The translations under genes and the position numbers were made by a program. A stretch of DNA of 64,000 nt from NCBI RefSeq assembly GCF_030817075.1, contig NZ_JAUSYU010000001.1, positions 3,968,001-4,032,000 of the forward strand, in the 5' to 3' direction. The notes beneath the pieces are model-generated. The model did no database searches and had not been told where the DNA came from. It worked only from the letters and a program-made list of their open reading frames with translations. Shown in pieces: positions 23,959 to 32,759 of the stretch (position 1 is the first letter of the stretch; the number at the start of each line of letters is the position of its first letter). Source of the DNA: Arthrobacter sp. V1I9 (GTDB taxonomy: Bacteria > Actinomycetota > Actinomycetes > Actinomycetales > Micrococcaceae).

Positions 23959-25782
23959 ATGCCAAATCTGGGACGCCGGCTTGCAGCCATGACGGCGGCG
24001 CTGGCAATGAGCGTAACCACAGGAGCGTTGGCCAGCCCGGCCTCTGCCCACTCCGGGCCTGCCGAGGAGACCAAAAAGACCCCTATCGCCACGGGCTATG
24101 GCGGCGCCGTGAGTACCGTGGACCTGGACGCCTCCGCCGCGGCCATTGAAGTCCTCAGCAAGGGCGGCAACGCCGTCGACGCTGCTGTTGCCGCAGCAGC
24201 CACCCTCGGTGTCACCGAGCCCTACAGTGCCGGCATCGGAGGCGGCGGCTACTTCGTGTTTTACGACGCGCGGAAGGGCAAGGTCAGCACGATTGACGGC
24301 CGCGAAACTGCGCCGGCCGGTATGCCCCGGGATGCCTTTGTTAAGCCCGGCACTACCGAGGCGTATCCCTTTATCAAGCAGGCAACCAGCGGCATGTCGG
24401 TGGGTGTTCCCGGTACGCCGGCCACCTGGGAGCGGGCGCTGGACCGGTGGGGAAGCCTGAGCCTTGGTGAAGCCCTGAGGCCTGCCATTGACGTGGCAAC
24501 GGCCGGGTTTGTAGTGGACGAGACATTCCGCCAGCAGACTGATGAAAACGATGAGCGGTTCAGGCCATTCGCCGCAACCACTGAGCTGTTCCTCCCGGGA
24601 GGGCAGCTTCCAGTCGTCGGTTCTGTCCTGAAGAACCCGGACTTGGCGGAGACGTACCGGCTGCTGGCCGAGAAGGGCATCGATGAGTTTTACGAAGGTC
24701 CGATCGCCGACGAGATCGTCACGACAGTCCGGAACGCGCCCACTAACCCGGATCCCAATACGCTGCCCGGGCCGGCAGGCGTTATGACAACCAAAGACCT
24801 TGATGCGTACAGGGCTTTGGACCAGGATCCCACCCACGTGAACTACCGCGGCTACGACGTCTACGGCATGGCGCCGTCCAGCAGCGGCGGCACCACGGTG
24901 GGGGAGGCATTGAACATCCTCGAGGTGTTCGATCTTCCCGCCTTGGCGAAGGACAAGCCAAAGGTCCTGCACCACTACCTTGAAGCAAGCGCACTGGCAT
25001 TCGCCGACCGCGGCAAGTACGTGGGTGACCCGGCATTCGTTGATGTTCCCACCGAGGAGCTGCTGGACCCGGTCTTTGGCAAGGAACGGGCCTGCGAGAT
25101 TGACCCGGCGACGGCGGCCCCGAAACCTGTGGCCGCAGGTGCCGTCAACGCTTACGACGGCGCTTGCCCCGTTGAACCGGCAGCGCTTTCCGGCAATTCG
25201 GACACCGAGAACATCAACACCACCAACCTCACCGTTTCAGACAAGTGGGGCAACGTGGTGGAGTACACCCTCACCATCGAGCAGACCGGAGGATCCGGCA
25301 TTGTGGTTCCAGGCCGGGGCTTCATCCTGAACAACGAGCTGACGGACTTCTCGCCGGTGTACAGCGCAACCGACCCGAACCGCATCGAGCCGGGCAAGCG
25401 TCCCCGTTCGTCCATGTCGCCCACCATCGTACTGAAGGACGACGAACCGTTCGTGGCGCTCGGTTCTCCAGGTGGCGCAACCATCATCACCACAGTGCTG
25501 CAGACACTTATCAACAGGATTGACCTCGGCATGGATATCTCGGACGCACTTGCCGCGCCGAGGGCCTCGCAGCGGAATTCGGCAACCCCGCAGGCCGAGC
25601 CGGCATTCATCGCGGCGTACGAGAGGCAGCTAAAGGAGTACGGACACCCGGCTTTCAGCCCCATTGCTGAACTCGGCGCAGCCACAGCCATCGAGTTCCT
25701 CCCTGACGGAAGGGCAGTGGCGGCGGCCGAGCCAGCGCGGCGTGGCGGCGGATCGGCGCTGGTGGTCAAGCCCTCGCCATAG
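23959..25782 (+). CDS. ggt: Gamma-glutamyltransferase, exported
   Basis: Hydrolyses or transfers the gamma-glutamyl group of glutathione-like peptides outside the cell. The 607-residue precursor has a signal peptide (PNLGRRLAAMTAALAMSVTT... ASA, about 33 residues). The autoprocessing nucleophile is the first Thr of NTTNLTVSD (about residue 421), which yields large and small subunits, and GSPGGATIITTVLQ is the substrate-site motif. CAGGAG precedes the ATG. Actinobacteria typically use mycothiol rather than glutathione, so scavenging peptides is a likely role. The gene ends in a bidirectional terminator. Confidence 0.93.
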   Translation: MPNLGRRLAAMTAALAMSVTTGALASPASAHSGPAEETKKTPIATGYGGAVSTVDLDASAAAIEVLSKGGNAVDAAVAAAATLGVTEPYSAGIGGGGYFVFYDARKGKVSTIDGRETAPAGMPRDAFVKPGTTEAYPFIKQATSGMSVGVPGTPATWERALDRWGSLSLGEALRPAIDVATAGFVVDETFRQQTDENDERFRPFAATTELFLPGGQLPVVGSVLKNPDLAETYRLLAEKGIDEFYEGPIADEIVTTVRNAPTNPDPNTLPGPAGVMTTKDLDAYRALDQDPTHVNYRGYDVYGMAPSSSGGTTVGEALNILEVFDLPALAKDKPKVLHHYLEASALAFADRGKYVGDPAFVDVPTEELLDPVFGKERACEIDPATAAPKPVAAGAVNAYDGACPVEPAALSGNSDTENINTTNLTVSDKWGNVVEYTLTIEQTGGSGIVVPGRGFILNNELTDFSPVYSATDPNRIEPGKRPRSSMSPTIVLKDDEPFVALGSPGGATIITTVLQTLINRIDLGMDISDALAAPRASQRNSATPQAEPAFIAAYERQLKEYGHPAFSPIAELGAATAIEFLPDGRAVAAAEPARRGGGSALVVKPSP

Positions 25783-25804
25783 CCCCGCAACTGAACAGAA
25801 AACA

Positions 25805-25858
25805 ACGACGGCGGCACCCCAGGTTCTGGAACTCCAAAACCTGGGGTGCCGCCGTCGT
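25805..25858. terminator. Perfect 21-bp bidirectional terminator
   Basis: Two perfect 21-base arms (25805-25825 and 25838-25858, beginning ACGACGGCGGCACCCC) enclose a 12-base loop with its own TGGA/TCCA pair. It lies between the convergent ggt and permease genes, is the longest perfect stem in the window and belongs to the ACGACGGCGG group. Confidence 0.9.
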
Positions 25859-25874
25859 ACTCCCTGAGGTAAGG

Positions 25875-27386
25875 CTACTTCTTGAAGGTGTCCGCCGGCG
25901 GGTTGGCGACCACGGGGGAGATCCCGGTAAAGCCTTCGCGGGTCTCAGCGATCTCATGGATGCGTTTGCGGCAGGCGTACCAGCCGGCGACCATCAGGAC
26001 CGAGGCGATGGCGGTGACAAGCATGGTGAGCGGGGATTCGATGAACACCATCACCAGCACGCCTACCAGGAAGAGCAGCGAGAGGTAGCCGGTGTACGGG
26101 GCGCCGAACATCCGGAACGAGGGGCGCTTGAGCCAGCCCTTTTTTGCCCAGCGCTGAAGCTGGATCTGGCACAGCACGATGGTTGCCCAGGTCATGATGA
26201 TGCCCACGGAGGCGACGTTGAGGACGATTTCGAAGGCGTCGGCTGGCACGAGGTAGTTCAGCGGGACGCCCAGCAACGACACGCCGGCGGTGATGGCGAT
26301 GCCACCGTAGGGCACGCCTGCCTTGTTCATGCGGGACGCGAACTTGGGGGCGGAACCGTTGACGGACATGGAGCGCAGGATCCGGCCCGTGGAGTACAGG
26401 CCGGCGTTGAGGGACGACAGCGCGGCGGTGAGGACCACGAGGTTCATGATGACGTCCACGCCCTGGATGCCGATGGAACCGAAGAACGTCACAAAGGGGC
26501 TGACGCCCTTTTCGTAGGAGGTGTACGGCAGGAGCAGGGCCAGCAGGATGACGGAGCCAACGTAGAACACGGCGATGCGGAAGACCACGGAGTTGATGGC
26601 CTTGGGCATGATCTTTTCCGGGTTTTCAGTTTCACCGGCAGCGGTGCCCACGAGTTCAATGGAGGCGTAGGCGAACAGCACGCCCTGCATGAGGATGATC
26701 ATGGGGAGCAGGCCGTTGGGGAAGATGCCGCCGTTGTCCGAGATGAGGCTGAAGCCCACCTGCCGGCCGTCCACCGGGGTGCCGAAGATGACGAAGTAGG
26801 TGCCGACGATAAGGAAGACCACCAGGGCGGCGACCTTGATCAGGGCGAACCAGAATTCCATCTCGCCGAACACCTTCACCGAGACCAGGTTCAGTGCCAG
26901 GACCACCACCAGGGCTATCAGGGCCCAGGCCCACTGCGGGACGGCAGCCATCCAGGGGATGTAGTTGCCGAAGAAGTTCATGTAGAGCGCGGCGGCGGTG
27001 ATGTCCACGATGGTGGTGGTGGCCCAGTTGATCCAGTAGAACCAGCCGGACACGAACGCGGCCTTTTCGCCGAAGAACTCGCGGGCGTAGGAAACGAACG
27101 AGCCCGAGGACGGGCGGTGCAGCACCAGTTCGCCCAGGGCACGGAGGATCAGGAACGCGAAGAAGCCGCACACGGCGTAGGCGATGACGAGGGAGGGGCC
27201 CGCGGCGTTGAGGCGGCCGCCGGCGCCGAGGAACAGGCCGGTGCCGATCGCGCCGCCGATGGCGATCATCTGGATCTGCCGCGGCTTGAGGTTCTTGTGG
27301 TAACCCTTGTCCTCGGCGTGCAGGGCAGCCTCAGAGGCATGCGCCTGGGGCGGAACCGTATGGTCCGTGATGGGGGAGTTTGTCAT
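25875..27386 (-). CDS. ansP: L-asparagine permease (APC superfamily, AAT family)
   Basis: Imports L-asparagine. The 503 residues have 12 membrane segments and the amino-acid permease opening [21 protein letters not shown]. The sequence is of the AnsP/GabP type, and operon context makes asparagine the probable substrate: it is the last gene after regulator, asparaginase and aspartase genes, 8 bases from the aspartase stop. AGGA precedes the ATG. Confidence 0.88.
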   Translation of the reverse strand: MTNSPITDHTVPPQAHASEAALHAEDKGYHKNLKPRQIQMIAIGGAIGTGLFLGAGGRLNAAGPSLVIAYAVCGFFAFLILRALGELVLHRPSSGSFVSYAREFFGEKAAFVSGWFYWINWATTTIVDITAAALYMNFFGNYIPWMAAVPQWAWALIALVVVLALNLVSVKVFGEMEFWFALIKVAALVVFLIVGTYFVIFGTPVDGRQVGFSLISDNGGIFPNGLLPMIILMQGVLFAYASIELVGTAAGETENPEKIMPKAINSVVFRIAVFYVGSVILLALLLPYTSYEKGVSPFVTFFGSIGIQGVDVIMNLVVLTAALSSLNAGLYSTGRILRSMSVNGSAPKFASRMNKAGVPYGGIAITAGVSLLGVPLNYLVPADAFEIVLNVASVGIIMTWATIVLCQIQLQRWAKKGWLKRPSFRMFGAPYTGYLSLLFLVGVLVMVFIESPLTMLVTAIASVLMVAGWYACRKRIHEIAETREGFTGISPVVANPPADTFKK

Positions 27387-27394
27387 GGGGAGTC

Positions 27395-28822
27395 CTATTT
27401 GCTGAGGTTGGCGAGGCGTTCGGGGCTAAGGAGTTCCTGGAGCTGGGTGCTCGTCAGGAGTCCGTGTTCGAGCACGAGTTCGGCCACGCCCTTGCCGGTG
27501 GCGAGGGCTTCCTGCGCGATGGCAGTGGCGGTCGCATAGCCCAGATGGGGATTCAGGGCCGTGACCAGGCCGATCGATTGCTCCACCGTGCGGCGGAGGT
27601 GGTCCGTGTTGGCGGTGATGCCACGGATGCAGCGCGCCGTGAGGGTGCGGCAGGCCGCTTCCAGGTGGGAGATGCTCTTGTGGAGGCTGTGGACAATGAC
27701 GGGCTCGAAGGCGTTGAGCTGGAGTTGTCCGGCTTCAGCGGCCATGGTGATGGTGACGTCGTTGCCGATCACCTCGTAGGCCACCTGGGAGACTACTTCC
27801 GGGATCACCGGGTTGATCTTGCCGGGCATGATGGAGGAGCCGGACTGGACGGCCGGCAGGTTGATCTCGCCGAATCCGGCGCGCGGGCCGGAGGAGAGCA
27901 GGCGGAGGTCGTTGCAGATTTTGGACAGCTTCACGGCGACGCGCTTCAGCACTCCCGAGAGGTGGACGAAGGCGCCCACGTCCTGGGTCGCTTCAATCAG
28001 GTCCGGGGCGGTGACCAAAGGCAGGCCGGTGATCTCGGCGAGGTGCCGGCAGGCGGCTTCGGCATAGCCGGCCGGGGCGTTGAGCCCGGTGCCGATGGCG
28101 GTGGCGCCGAGGTTGATTTCGTGGATCAGCAGGTCGGCTTCGGCAAGGCGGAGCCGGTCCTCGCCGATGGTGATGGCGTAGGTGCCGAATTCCTGGCCCA
28201 GCGTCATGGGGACGGCGTCCTGCAGCTGGGTGCGGCCCATCTTGACCACCGTGCGGAACTCCAGCGCCTTTGCCGCGCAGGCTTCCTCAAGTTCGGCCAG
28301 GGCGTCGAGCAGTTCCCGGGCGGCGAAGATGGTGCCCAGCTTTACGGCCGTGGGGTAGACGTCGTTGGTGGACTGGGAGAGGTTTACATGGTCGTTGGGG
28401 TGCAGGCGGGTGTAGTCGCCCTTGGGGTGGCCGAGGATTTCCAGCGCGCGGTTGGCGATGACCTCGTTGGCGTTCATGTTCGACGACGTCCCGGCGCCAC
28501 CCTGGATCACGTCCACTACGAACTGGTCGGCAAGCCGGCCGTCCAGGATGTCCTGGCAGGCCTGCTCGATGGCGTCCGAGCGTTCGGCGTCCAGCAGGCC
28601 GAGTTCGCGGTTGGTGCGGGCTGCGGCAAGTTTTACTGCCGCGAGGCCGCGGACCAGGTGCATGTTGGAGAATAACTTCTGGCCGGTGATGGGGAAGTTT
28701 TCCACGGCCCGGAGGGTGTGCACACCCCAGTAGGCGTCCGCCGGGACGTCGCGGTCACCGAGCAGGTCGTGTTCGGACCGGACATCTTTTTCAGAGAGGG
28801 TGGTGGTGTCGATGGTGGTCAT
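27395..28822 (-). CDS. aspA: Aspartate ammonia-lyase (aspartase)
   Basis: Converts aspartate to fumarate and ammonia. The 475 residues contain the fumarase/aspartase signature [12 protein letters not shown] (328-339), the [10 protein letters not shown] block (112-121) and THxxxS-like STNDVYPTA (151-159). The ATG has AAGGA upstream. It lies between the asparaginase and permease genes, 7 bases after the former, completing the route asparagine to aspartate to fumarate. Confidence 0.95.
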   Translation of the reverse strand: MTTIDTTTLSEKDVRSEHDLLGDRDVPADAYWGVHTLRAVENFPITGQKLFSNMHLVRGLAAVKLAAARTNRELGLLDAERSDAIEQACQDILDGRLADQFVVDVIQGGAGTSSNMNANEVIANRALEILGHPKGDYTRLHPNDHVNLSQSTNDVYPTAVKLGTIFAARELLDALAELEEACAAKALEFRTVVKMGRTQLQDAVPMTLGQEFGTYAITIGEDRLRLAEADLLIHEINLGATAIGTGLNAPAGYAEAACRHLAEITGLPLVTAPDLIEATQDVGAFVHLSGVLKRVAVKLSKICNDLRLLSSGPRAGFGEINLPAVQSGSSIMPGKINPVIPEVVSQVAYEVIGNDVTITMAAEAGQLQLNAFEPVIVHSLHKSISHLEAACRTLTARCIRGITANTDHLRRTVEQSIGLVTALNPHLGYATATAIAQEALATGKGVAELVLEHGLLTSTQLQELLSPERLANLSK

Positions 28823-28829
28823 GGGGTCC

Positions 28830-29900
28830 TTACAGGGCTTCGCTGGCGGGTGCGGACAGGGCATGTTGGGGAAGGAAGTCTGTGGCTTGCAGCAGGCCAA
28901 CCTGGTGGCCGCCGCCCAGCACGGGGGCGGTGGCGATGCCGGAGAGCGGAACGGTGTCCACGCCCAGCGCCTCAAGCAGTTTGACGGTGGCGGGCATCCT
29001 GGCGCGGTCGCCGCCGTCGGAAATTTTCACGGCAACGGCACTGCCGTCGGCAAGGCCCACCAGCTGCACGCCTTCAAAGCCGTCCTTGGCCACGGAGCCC
29101 GGGAGCAGGCGCATCAGTTCCGTGACGTCGCGGCCTTCCCCGGCCACCATGTCCGGGTGCTGCTGCATGGCGAGCCCGACGGCGGCTTCCGCACTCTGGG
29201 GAGCGGGCCCACCGTCGTCGGGTGTGGCAACGGAGGCCGCGGCGGCACGCGCGATAAGGCCGAAGGCACGGGCCATGCCCCGCAGGGTGAGGGCAAACAG
29301 GGGAGTGCCGCAGCCGTCGGTGCTGACAATGGACGGGTCCTCGCCGGTCAGGTCCCTGACGGTTGTGGCCACGAGCTGCTGCAGCGGGTGGGAAGGATCC
29401 AGGTAGCCGCGGACCGGCCAGCCGTTGATCACGCAGGTGGCGGCCATGGCTGCGTGCTTGCCGGAGCAGTTCTGGGTGAGCTGGGTAGCCGCACCGGCGC
29501 CGCGCAGCCATTCCTCGCGCTCGCGGACGCCATAGGGGAGGTCTGTGCTGTTTTCGAAGTCAGTGACGCTGAGCCCGTGCAGGTCGAGGATCCGCAGGGC
29601 TCCTTCGCGGTGCTTGGCTGCGCCGGAGTGGCTTGCCGCTGCCAGGGCAAGGAGATCCGTCGGCAGCTCGAGGCCGGCCCGCACCATGGCCACTGCCTGG
29701 AGCGGCTTCAGCGAGGACCGCGGATAGAACGGCGCCGAGGGATCCCCCGCGGACGCCACTGTTGAGCCATCTTCTGCAATGGCAACGGCCGAGCCGTAGT
29801 GCACGCTTTCGACGAGGCCGTCGCGGATGGCGGTCACCAGGGGTGCGTGCTGCGGAAGCATCGCGGCAGTGTGGGCAGCAGTAAGCGCAGGGGATGGCAT
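28830..29900 (-). CDS. L-asparaginase, Rhizobium etli type (COG4448)
   Basis: Hydrolyses asparagine to aspartate and ammonia. The 356 residues belong not to the classic AnsA/AnsB fold but to the Rhizobium-type family, which resembles serine beta-lactamase-like enzymes: FYPRSSLKPLQAVAMV (Ser-x-x-Lys), NCSGKHAAMAATC and STDGCGTPLFAL are its hallmarks. The conserved Cys in NCSGKH is a known metal-site residue in the Rhizobium enzyme. It has the same AAGGACCCC ribosome site as aspA next door. It is the second gene of the asparagine operon. Confidence 0.9.
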   Translation of the reverse strand: MPSPALTAAHTAAMLPQHAPLVTAIRDGLVESVHYGSAVAIAEDGSTVASAGDPSAPFYPRSSLKPLQAVAMVRAGLELPTDLLALAAASHSGAAKHREGALRILDLHGLSVTDFENSTDLPYGVREREEWLRGAGAATQLTQNCSGKHAAMAATCVINGWPVRGYLDPSHPLQQLVATTVRDLTGEDPSIVSTDGCGTPLFALTLRGMARAFGLIARAAAASVATPDDGGPAPQSAEAAVGLAMQQHPDMVAGEGRDVTELMRLLPGSVAKDGFEGVQLVGLADGSAVAVKISDGGDRARMPATVKLLEALGVDTVPLSGIATAPVLGGGHQVGLLQATDFLPQHALSAPASEAL

Positions 29901-29924
29901 GGGGTCCTTGTGGGGTGTCTCGTT

Positions 29925-30632
29925 TTAGTTGTTCAGGATGGAGTCGAGGGCGATGCCGACGGCGCGTAGGTGGTGGGCCATGGCTGCGCTTGCGGCCTCC
30001 GCTGAGCCTGCCTCGATGGCGGCCAGGATCTCCTGGTGTTCCAGGTCTGAGGCATGCTGCCGGTCCGCCACCATGTTCAAAGTTTCGGACTGGTGGGCCA
30101 GGGCCCCGCGGATGTCAGCCACAACGCTGGCGAACACCTTGTTGCCGCTGGCGCGGGCAATGGCGGCATGGAAGCTGGAGTCCAGGGCCACCCAGGACTC
30201 GGGATCGGCTTCGGTGCTCATCGCAGCAACGATGTGGCGGAGGGTTCCCAGCTCTTCGTCGCTGCGGCGTTCTGCGGCCAGTCCGGCTGCCGGAACCTCG
30301 ATGTGCGGGCGGGCTTCGGTGAGGTCCCGCGCTGAGTACTGGCCGAGGGTGAGGTCGTTGGCCACTTTATTGGCGACGACGAACGTCCCCTTGCCCGTTT
30401 TGGTCACCGTAAGGCCAAGGGCGGTGCAGGAACGGAGCGCTTCGCGGATGACTGACCGGCTGACCCCGTACTGCTGGGAAAGGGTTGCCTCGGAGCTGAG
30501 CTTGCTTCCCACGCTTAGCCGTCCCGCTTCGATGTCCTCGCGGATTGCGTTGAACACCGCTTCGGCAGCACTAAGCCGTGCGAGCGGGGACGGGGCAGGC
30601 TGTCCTGCTGTCCGGCTGTCTGACAGGTTCAC
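29925..30632 (-). CDS. FadR-type GntR regulator of the asparagine operon
   Basis: A 235-residue regulator with an N-terminal winged helix (EAVFNAIREDIEAGRLSVGSKLSSEATLSQQYGVSRSVIREAL) and a FadR-type all-helical C-terminal domain (FCD: HIEVPAAGLAAERRS, LDSSFHAAIARASGN), which usually binds an organic acid or amino acid. It heads the asparaginase-aspartase-permease operon and probably controls it. The GTG start coincides with the predicted transcript start, so it should be leaderless. CTGTC-T-GACAG just inside the gene (30616-30626) is a candidate operator. Confidence 0.87.
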   Translation of the reverse strand: MNLSDSRTAGQPAPSPLARLSAAEAVFNAIREDIEAGRLSVGSKLSSEATLSQQYGVSRSVIREALRSCTALGLTVTKTGKGTFVVANKVANDLTLGQYSARDLTEARPHIEVPAAGLAAERRSDEELGTLRHIVAAMSTEADPESWVALDSSFHAAIARASGNKVFASVVADIRGALAHQSETLNMVADRQHASDLEHQEILAAIEAGSAEAASAAMAHHLRAVGIALDSILNN

Positions 30633-30638
30633 GCCTTA

Positions 30639-30667
30639 AATATGGCAGGGGTCACAGCTGCTGTCAA
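30639..30667 (-). promoter_or_regulatory. Promoter of the asparagine operon (leaderless)
   Basis: On the minus strand TTGACA (30662-30667) and CATATT (30639-30644) are 17 bases apart. The predicted start, seven bases beyond the -10, is the first base of the regulator's GTG codon. Confidence 0.65.
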
Positions 30668-30703
30668 TGCGGGGGTGGCTAACTGACCCTAGCGCGGGTA
30701 GCC

Positions 30704-30958
30704 ATGGGGAACCCCGCGATGCTGGCCGCAGCCGTGGTCATCCGCTCCGCTGTCCATAGTCTCGAAGTTCAGCTTGAGTCCAATCTGGGCCACGCAGCCG
30801 GAAGCGCCGTGGCCGGAGCTGTTGGTGCTGCGGCTGGCACTGTTGCGGCGGCGCCAAAGGCCATCACCGGAGGTGTGGAGGACGGCATTCTGCAGGTCGC
30901 CCAGCGCATCGAGGAACGCCGCAAGAGCGCCATCTCGGACGATCAACCGACCTCCTGA
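30704..30958 (+). CDS. Small hypothetical protein
   Basis: An 84-residue protein of unknown function. Residues 1-55 are Ala/Gly/Val-rich and could form a hydrophobic or amphipathic stretch (AVAGAVGAAAGTVAAAPKA), with a charged tail (RIEERRKSAISDDQPTS). A minus-strand frame over the same bases begins inside the terminator hairpin and is less likely. The hairpin just after this stop codon supports the plus-strand reading. No ribosome site is clear. Confidence 0.45.
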   Translation: MGNPAMLAAAVVIRSAVHSLEVQLESNLGHAAGSAVAGAVGAAAGTVAAAPKAITGGVEDGILQVAQRIEERRKSAISDDQPTS

Positions 30959-30975
30959 TTCGGCAAATACGACAG

Positions 30976-31008
30976 CGGGTCCGAAGAGCACTCAAGCTCT
31001 CGGACCCG
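30976..31008. terminator. Hairpin terminator between convergent genes
   Basis: CGGGTCCG and AGAGC pair with GCTCT and CGGACCCG, with one bulged A and a 6-base loop. It sits between the small hypothetical gene and the nuclease gene, which end facing each other. Confidence 0.8.
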
Positions 31009-31020
31009 ATGTTCAGGTGT

Positions 31021-32166
31021 TTAGCAGGGGGTCCAGCTCTTCCCGCCAGGTGCGTAACATCTTGGACCCGTGTACTTGGAGGGTGCCGGCGGTACGTAGG
31101 GCGCTGGTGCCGGTGGGACATAGGGCTGGGGAGCGGGGGGTACGTATGGCGCTGGTGCTGGCAACCTACGAAGCCGCTCTGCTTCTATGGCGGCCTGCCG
31201 GGCGGCTTCCTCTGCGGCCTTCTTCTCCACAACTGCACGTTCTTCAGCGGCCTTTTTTTCGGCCTCCGCGCGCTGCTTAGCAGCCTTCACTTCCGCGGCT
31301 GCTCGTTCTTTGGCAGCCTTCTTCTTCGCCGCAGCATGTGCTTGCGCGGCTCGTCTTTCCTCTTCCGCCTTCTTTTCAGCTGCCATCAATGATGCGTGCA
31401 GAGACCTGATTTGGGCTTGCTTCATTTCAGCTGAATAGATCTTTTTGTCCAAGGTGGTGAGGGCCGCCGTAGTGGCGACGGCGGAAAGCCCGGCCCAGTA
31501 GATGGCCCTGTTGGCGTCCTTGGTGGCAGCATAAACTGCCCTAAGAGATTTAGCGGCGGCAAGGTCGGTAACTAGCAGAGCTGCAGCAGCGCCGGCGGCT
31601 GCAGAAGTTGATGCCGGCGCTGCTGCGGCTGCCGCATCCAGCGTCGCTGTAGTCTGCGCCAGCTGCGCGGGCAGGGTGCAGTCAATCCCCTCGGAAAAGA
31701 GGCCGGTCTTCTCGGTTCCCGCTTCCTCATAGGCTGCTTGAACTGGCGGTAGGAATTTTACGTTCTTGCCATACTGTACGGGGATACCGAGCCCCTCCCG
31801 TGCAATCTCTGCATTCACAAGGGACCCGTCCGGAGCGAAGACACCAGCGAGAGTCCTGCCGTATTTGTCGTGGCGATCGACGTCGAATTCCAGCGTAATT
31901 TTGGTGCCTTTTGGCAGCCGGTCTTCCAGGTATTCGGTGGCCTCAGGGCCGAGGCATTCCACCGGTTGATTGGGGTCCTTGGTTTCCGGCGTATCCACGT
32001 TGAGAAGCCGAATAGTGTGATCCCCGTTGTTTATCGACGCGATCAAAGTGTCGCCGTCAATGACCCGCACCACCGTCCCGGAGTCTTCATTCGCAGCTGC
32101 TCCGACTGCCACGGAGCCGGCCACCAAGGCTGTGGTAGCCAATGTGGTGATTATCAGATTCTTCAT
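31021..32166 (-). CDS. Secreted staphylococcal-nuclease-like protein with coiled coil and Pro-rich tail
   Basis: A 381-residue exported protein. A signal peptide (about 1-26) precedes an SNase domain (about 28-160) with the catalytic pattern: VIDGDTL, RLLNVDTPET and HDKYGRTLAGVF supply the expected Asp, Arg, Glu and Arg. An Ala-rich segment (165-255) leads to a Lys/Glu/Ala coiled coil (about 250-330). A Pro/Tyr repeat (APYVPPAP, three times) follows, then a Cys-containing end, YTGPRCYAPGGKSWTPC, reminiscent of excalibur-type tails. AAGG precedes the ATG. The base composition is poorer in GC than its surroundings. It probably degrades extracellular DNA or RNA at the cell surface. Confidence 0.85.
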   Translation of the reverse strand: MKNLIITTLATTALVAGSVAVGAAANEDSGTVVRVIDGDTLIASINNGDHTIRLLNVDTPETKDPNQPVECLGPEATEYLEDRLPKGTKITLEFDVDRHDKYGRTLAGVFAPDGSLVNAEIAREGLGIPVQYGKNVKFLPPVQAAYEEAGTEKTGLFSEGIDCTLPAQLAQTTATLDAAAAAAPASTSAAAGAAAALLVTDLAAAKSLRAVYAATKDANRAIYWAGLSAVATTAALTTLDKKIYSAEMKQAQIRSLHASLMAAEKKAEEERRAAQAHAAAKKKAAKERAAAEVKAAKQRAEAEKKAAEERAVVEKKAAEEAARQAAIEAERLRRLPAPAPYVPPAPQPYVPPAPAPYVPPAPSKYTGPRCYAPGGKSWTPC

Positions 32167-32492
32167 CTACTGCCTTCTATAGGACCTTGCGCCAGGTCTT
32201 CATAGCTGAAGAGGAGTGAACCTTGAAGGAACCTGAATGCTTGCCCTATAGATGTTCCCTATGAAAGCACAAGGCCTCCTCAAGAAAAGCTTAAGATCGC
32301 AGCAGTTCTGAGGCTTTCCTCATTTGAATGGGCGGCGCTAAATATGCCGGACGGGCAGGAGCGCATCTGGGGCTCGAATTTGTACCCAACCCCCGGCATG
32401 ATCGTACCGCTGAGGCCTTGGGCTTCGCCTTTTCCCAGTACTAAACTGGACACAAGCACCGCAAACGGCACGATCGTACCTATCGGAGAGTC
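32167..32492. other. Intergenic region between nuclease and hipBA, with control sites
   Basis: This 326-base divergent region is AT-richer than average. It holds two near-palindromes and a possible -10 (TAAACT, 32442-32447) for hipB, and TATAGA (32176-32181 on the minus strand) as a possible -10 for the nuclease gene. No gene was seen. Confidence 0.55.
32395..32480. promoter_or_regulatory. Pair of candidate HipB operators
   Basis: GGCATGATCGTACC (32395-32408) and GGCACGATCGTACC (32467-32480) are nearly identical and each nearly palindromic (ideal GGTACGATCGTACC). They are 72 bases apart and flank the possible -10. The second ends 12 bases before the hipB ATG. HipB-type antitoxins repress their own operon by binding such repeated palindromes. 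Confidence 0.6.
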
Positions 32493-32759
32493 ATGTCCAG
32501 GGGCATTACCAAAATCTTAGGGGCCGAAATTAGAGCACGCCGTGCGTCTCTGAAGCTGACTCAGCACGACCTCGCCCAGCTGGCGGGCGTATCCGAACGG
32601 TTTGTCCGCTTCGTCGAGCAGGGAAAGCCGAGCGTCCAGCTGGATTCCTTGGTCGCGGTGCTCGAGACGCTCGGCCTCGAACTGAAGATCACCACGCGAG
32701 CAGGCTCTGCGGCCCACACGCTGGTGAAGCTGCCTTCGTGCGGGGGCTCCGAGAGGTGA
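32493..32759 (+). CDS. hipB: HipB-like antitoxin / Xre-type regulator
   Basis: An 88-residue DNA-binding antitoxin. The Xre helix-turn-helix is complete (LGAEIRARRASLKLTQHDLAQLAGVSERFVRFVEQGKPSVQLDSLVAVLETLGL). The ATG has ATCGGAGAG upstream. It overlaps the hipA start by GTGA, as usual for toxin-antitoxin pairs, and should bind and neutralise the HipA kinase while repressing the operon through the sites upstream. Confidence 0.88.
   Translation: MSRGITKILGAEIRARRASLKLTQHDLAQLAGVSERFVRFVEQGKPSVQLDSLVAVLETLGLELKITTRAGSAAHTLVKLPSCGGSER

Noticed and set aside
25956..28675. Long plus-strand frames opposite ansP and aspA
   Set aside because: They mirror well-defined proteins on the minus strand and have the repetitive Gly/Asp/His composition of shadows.
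30689..30991. Minus-strand frame over the small gene at 30.7 kb
   Set aside because: Its start lies inside a terminator hairpin and its composition is poorer than that of the plus-strand frame.
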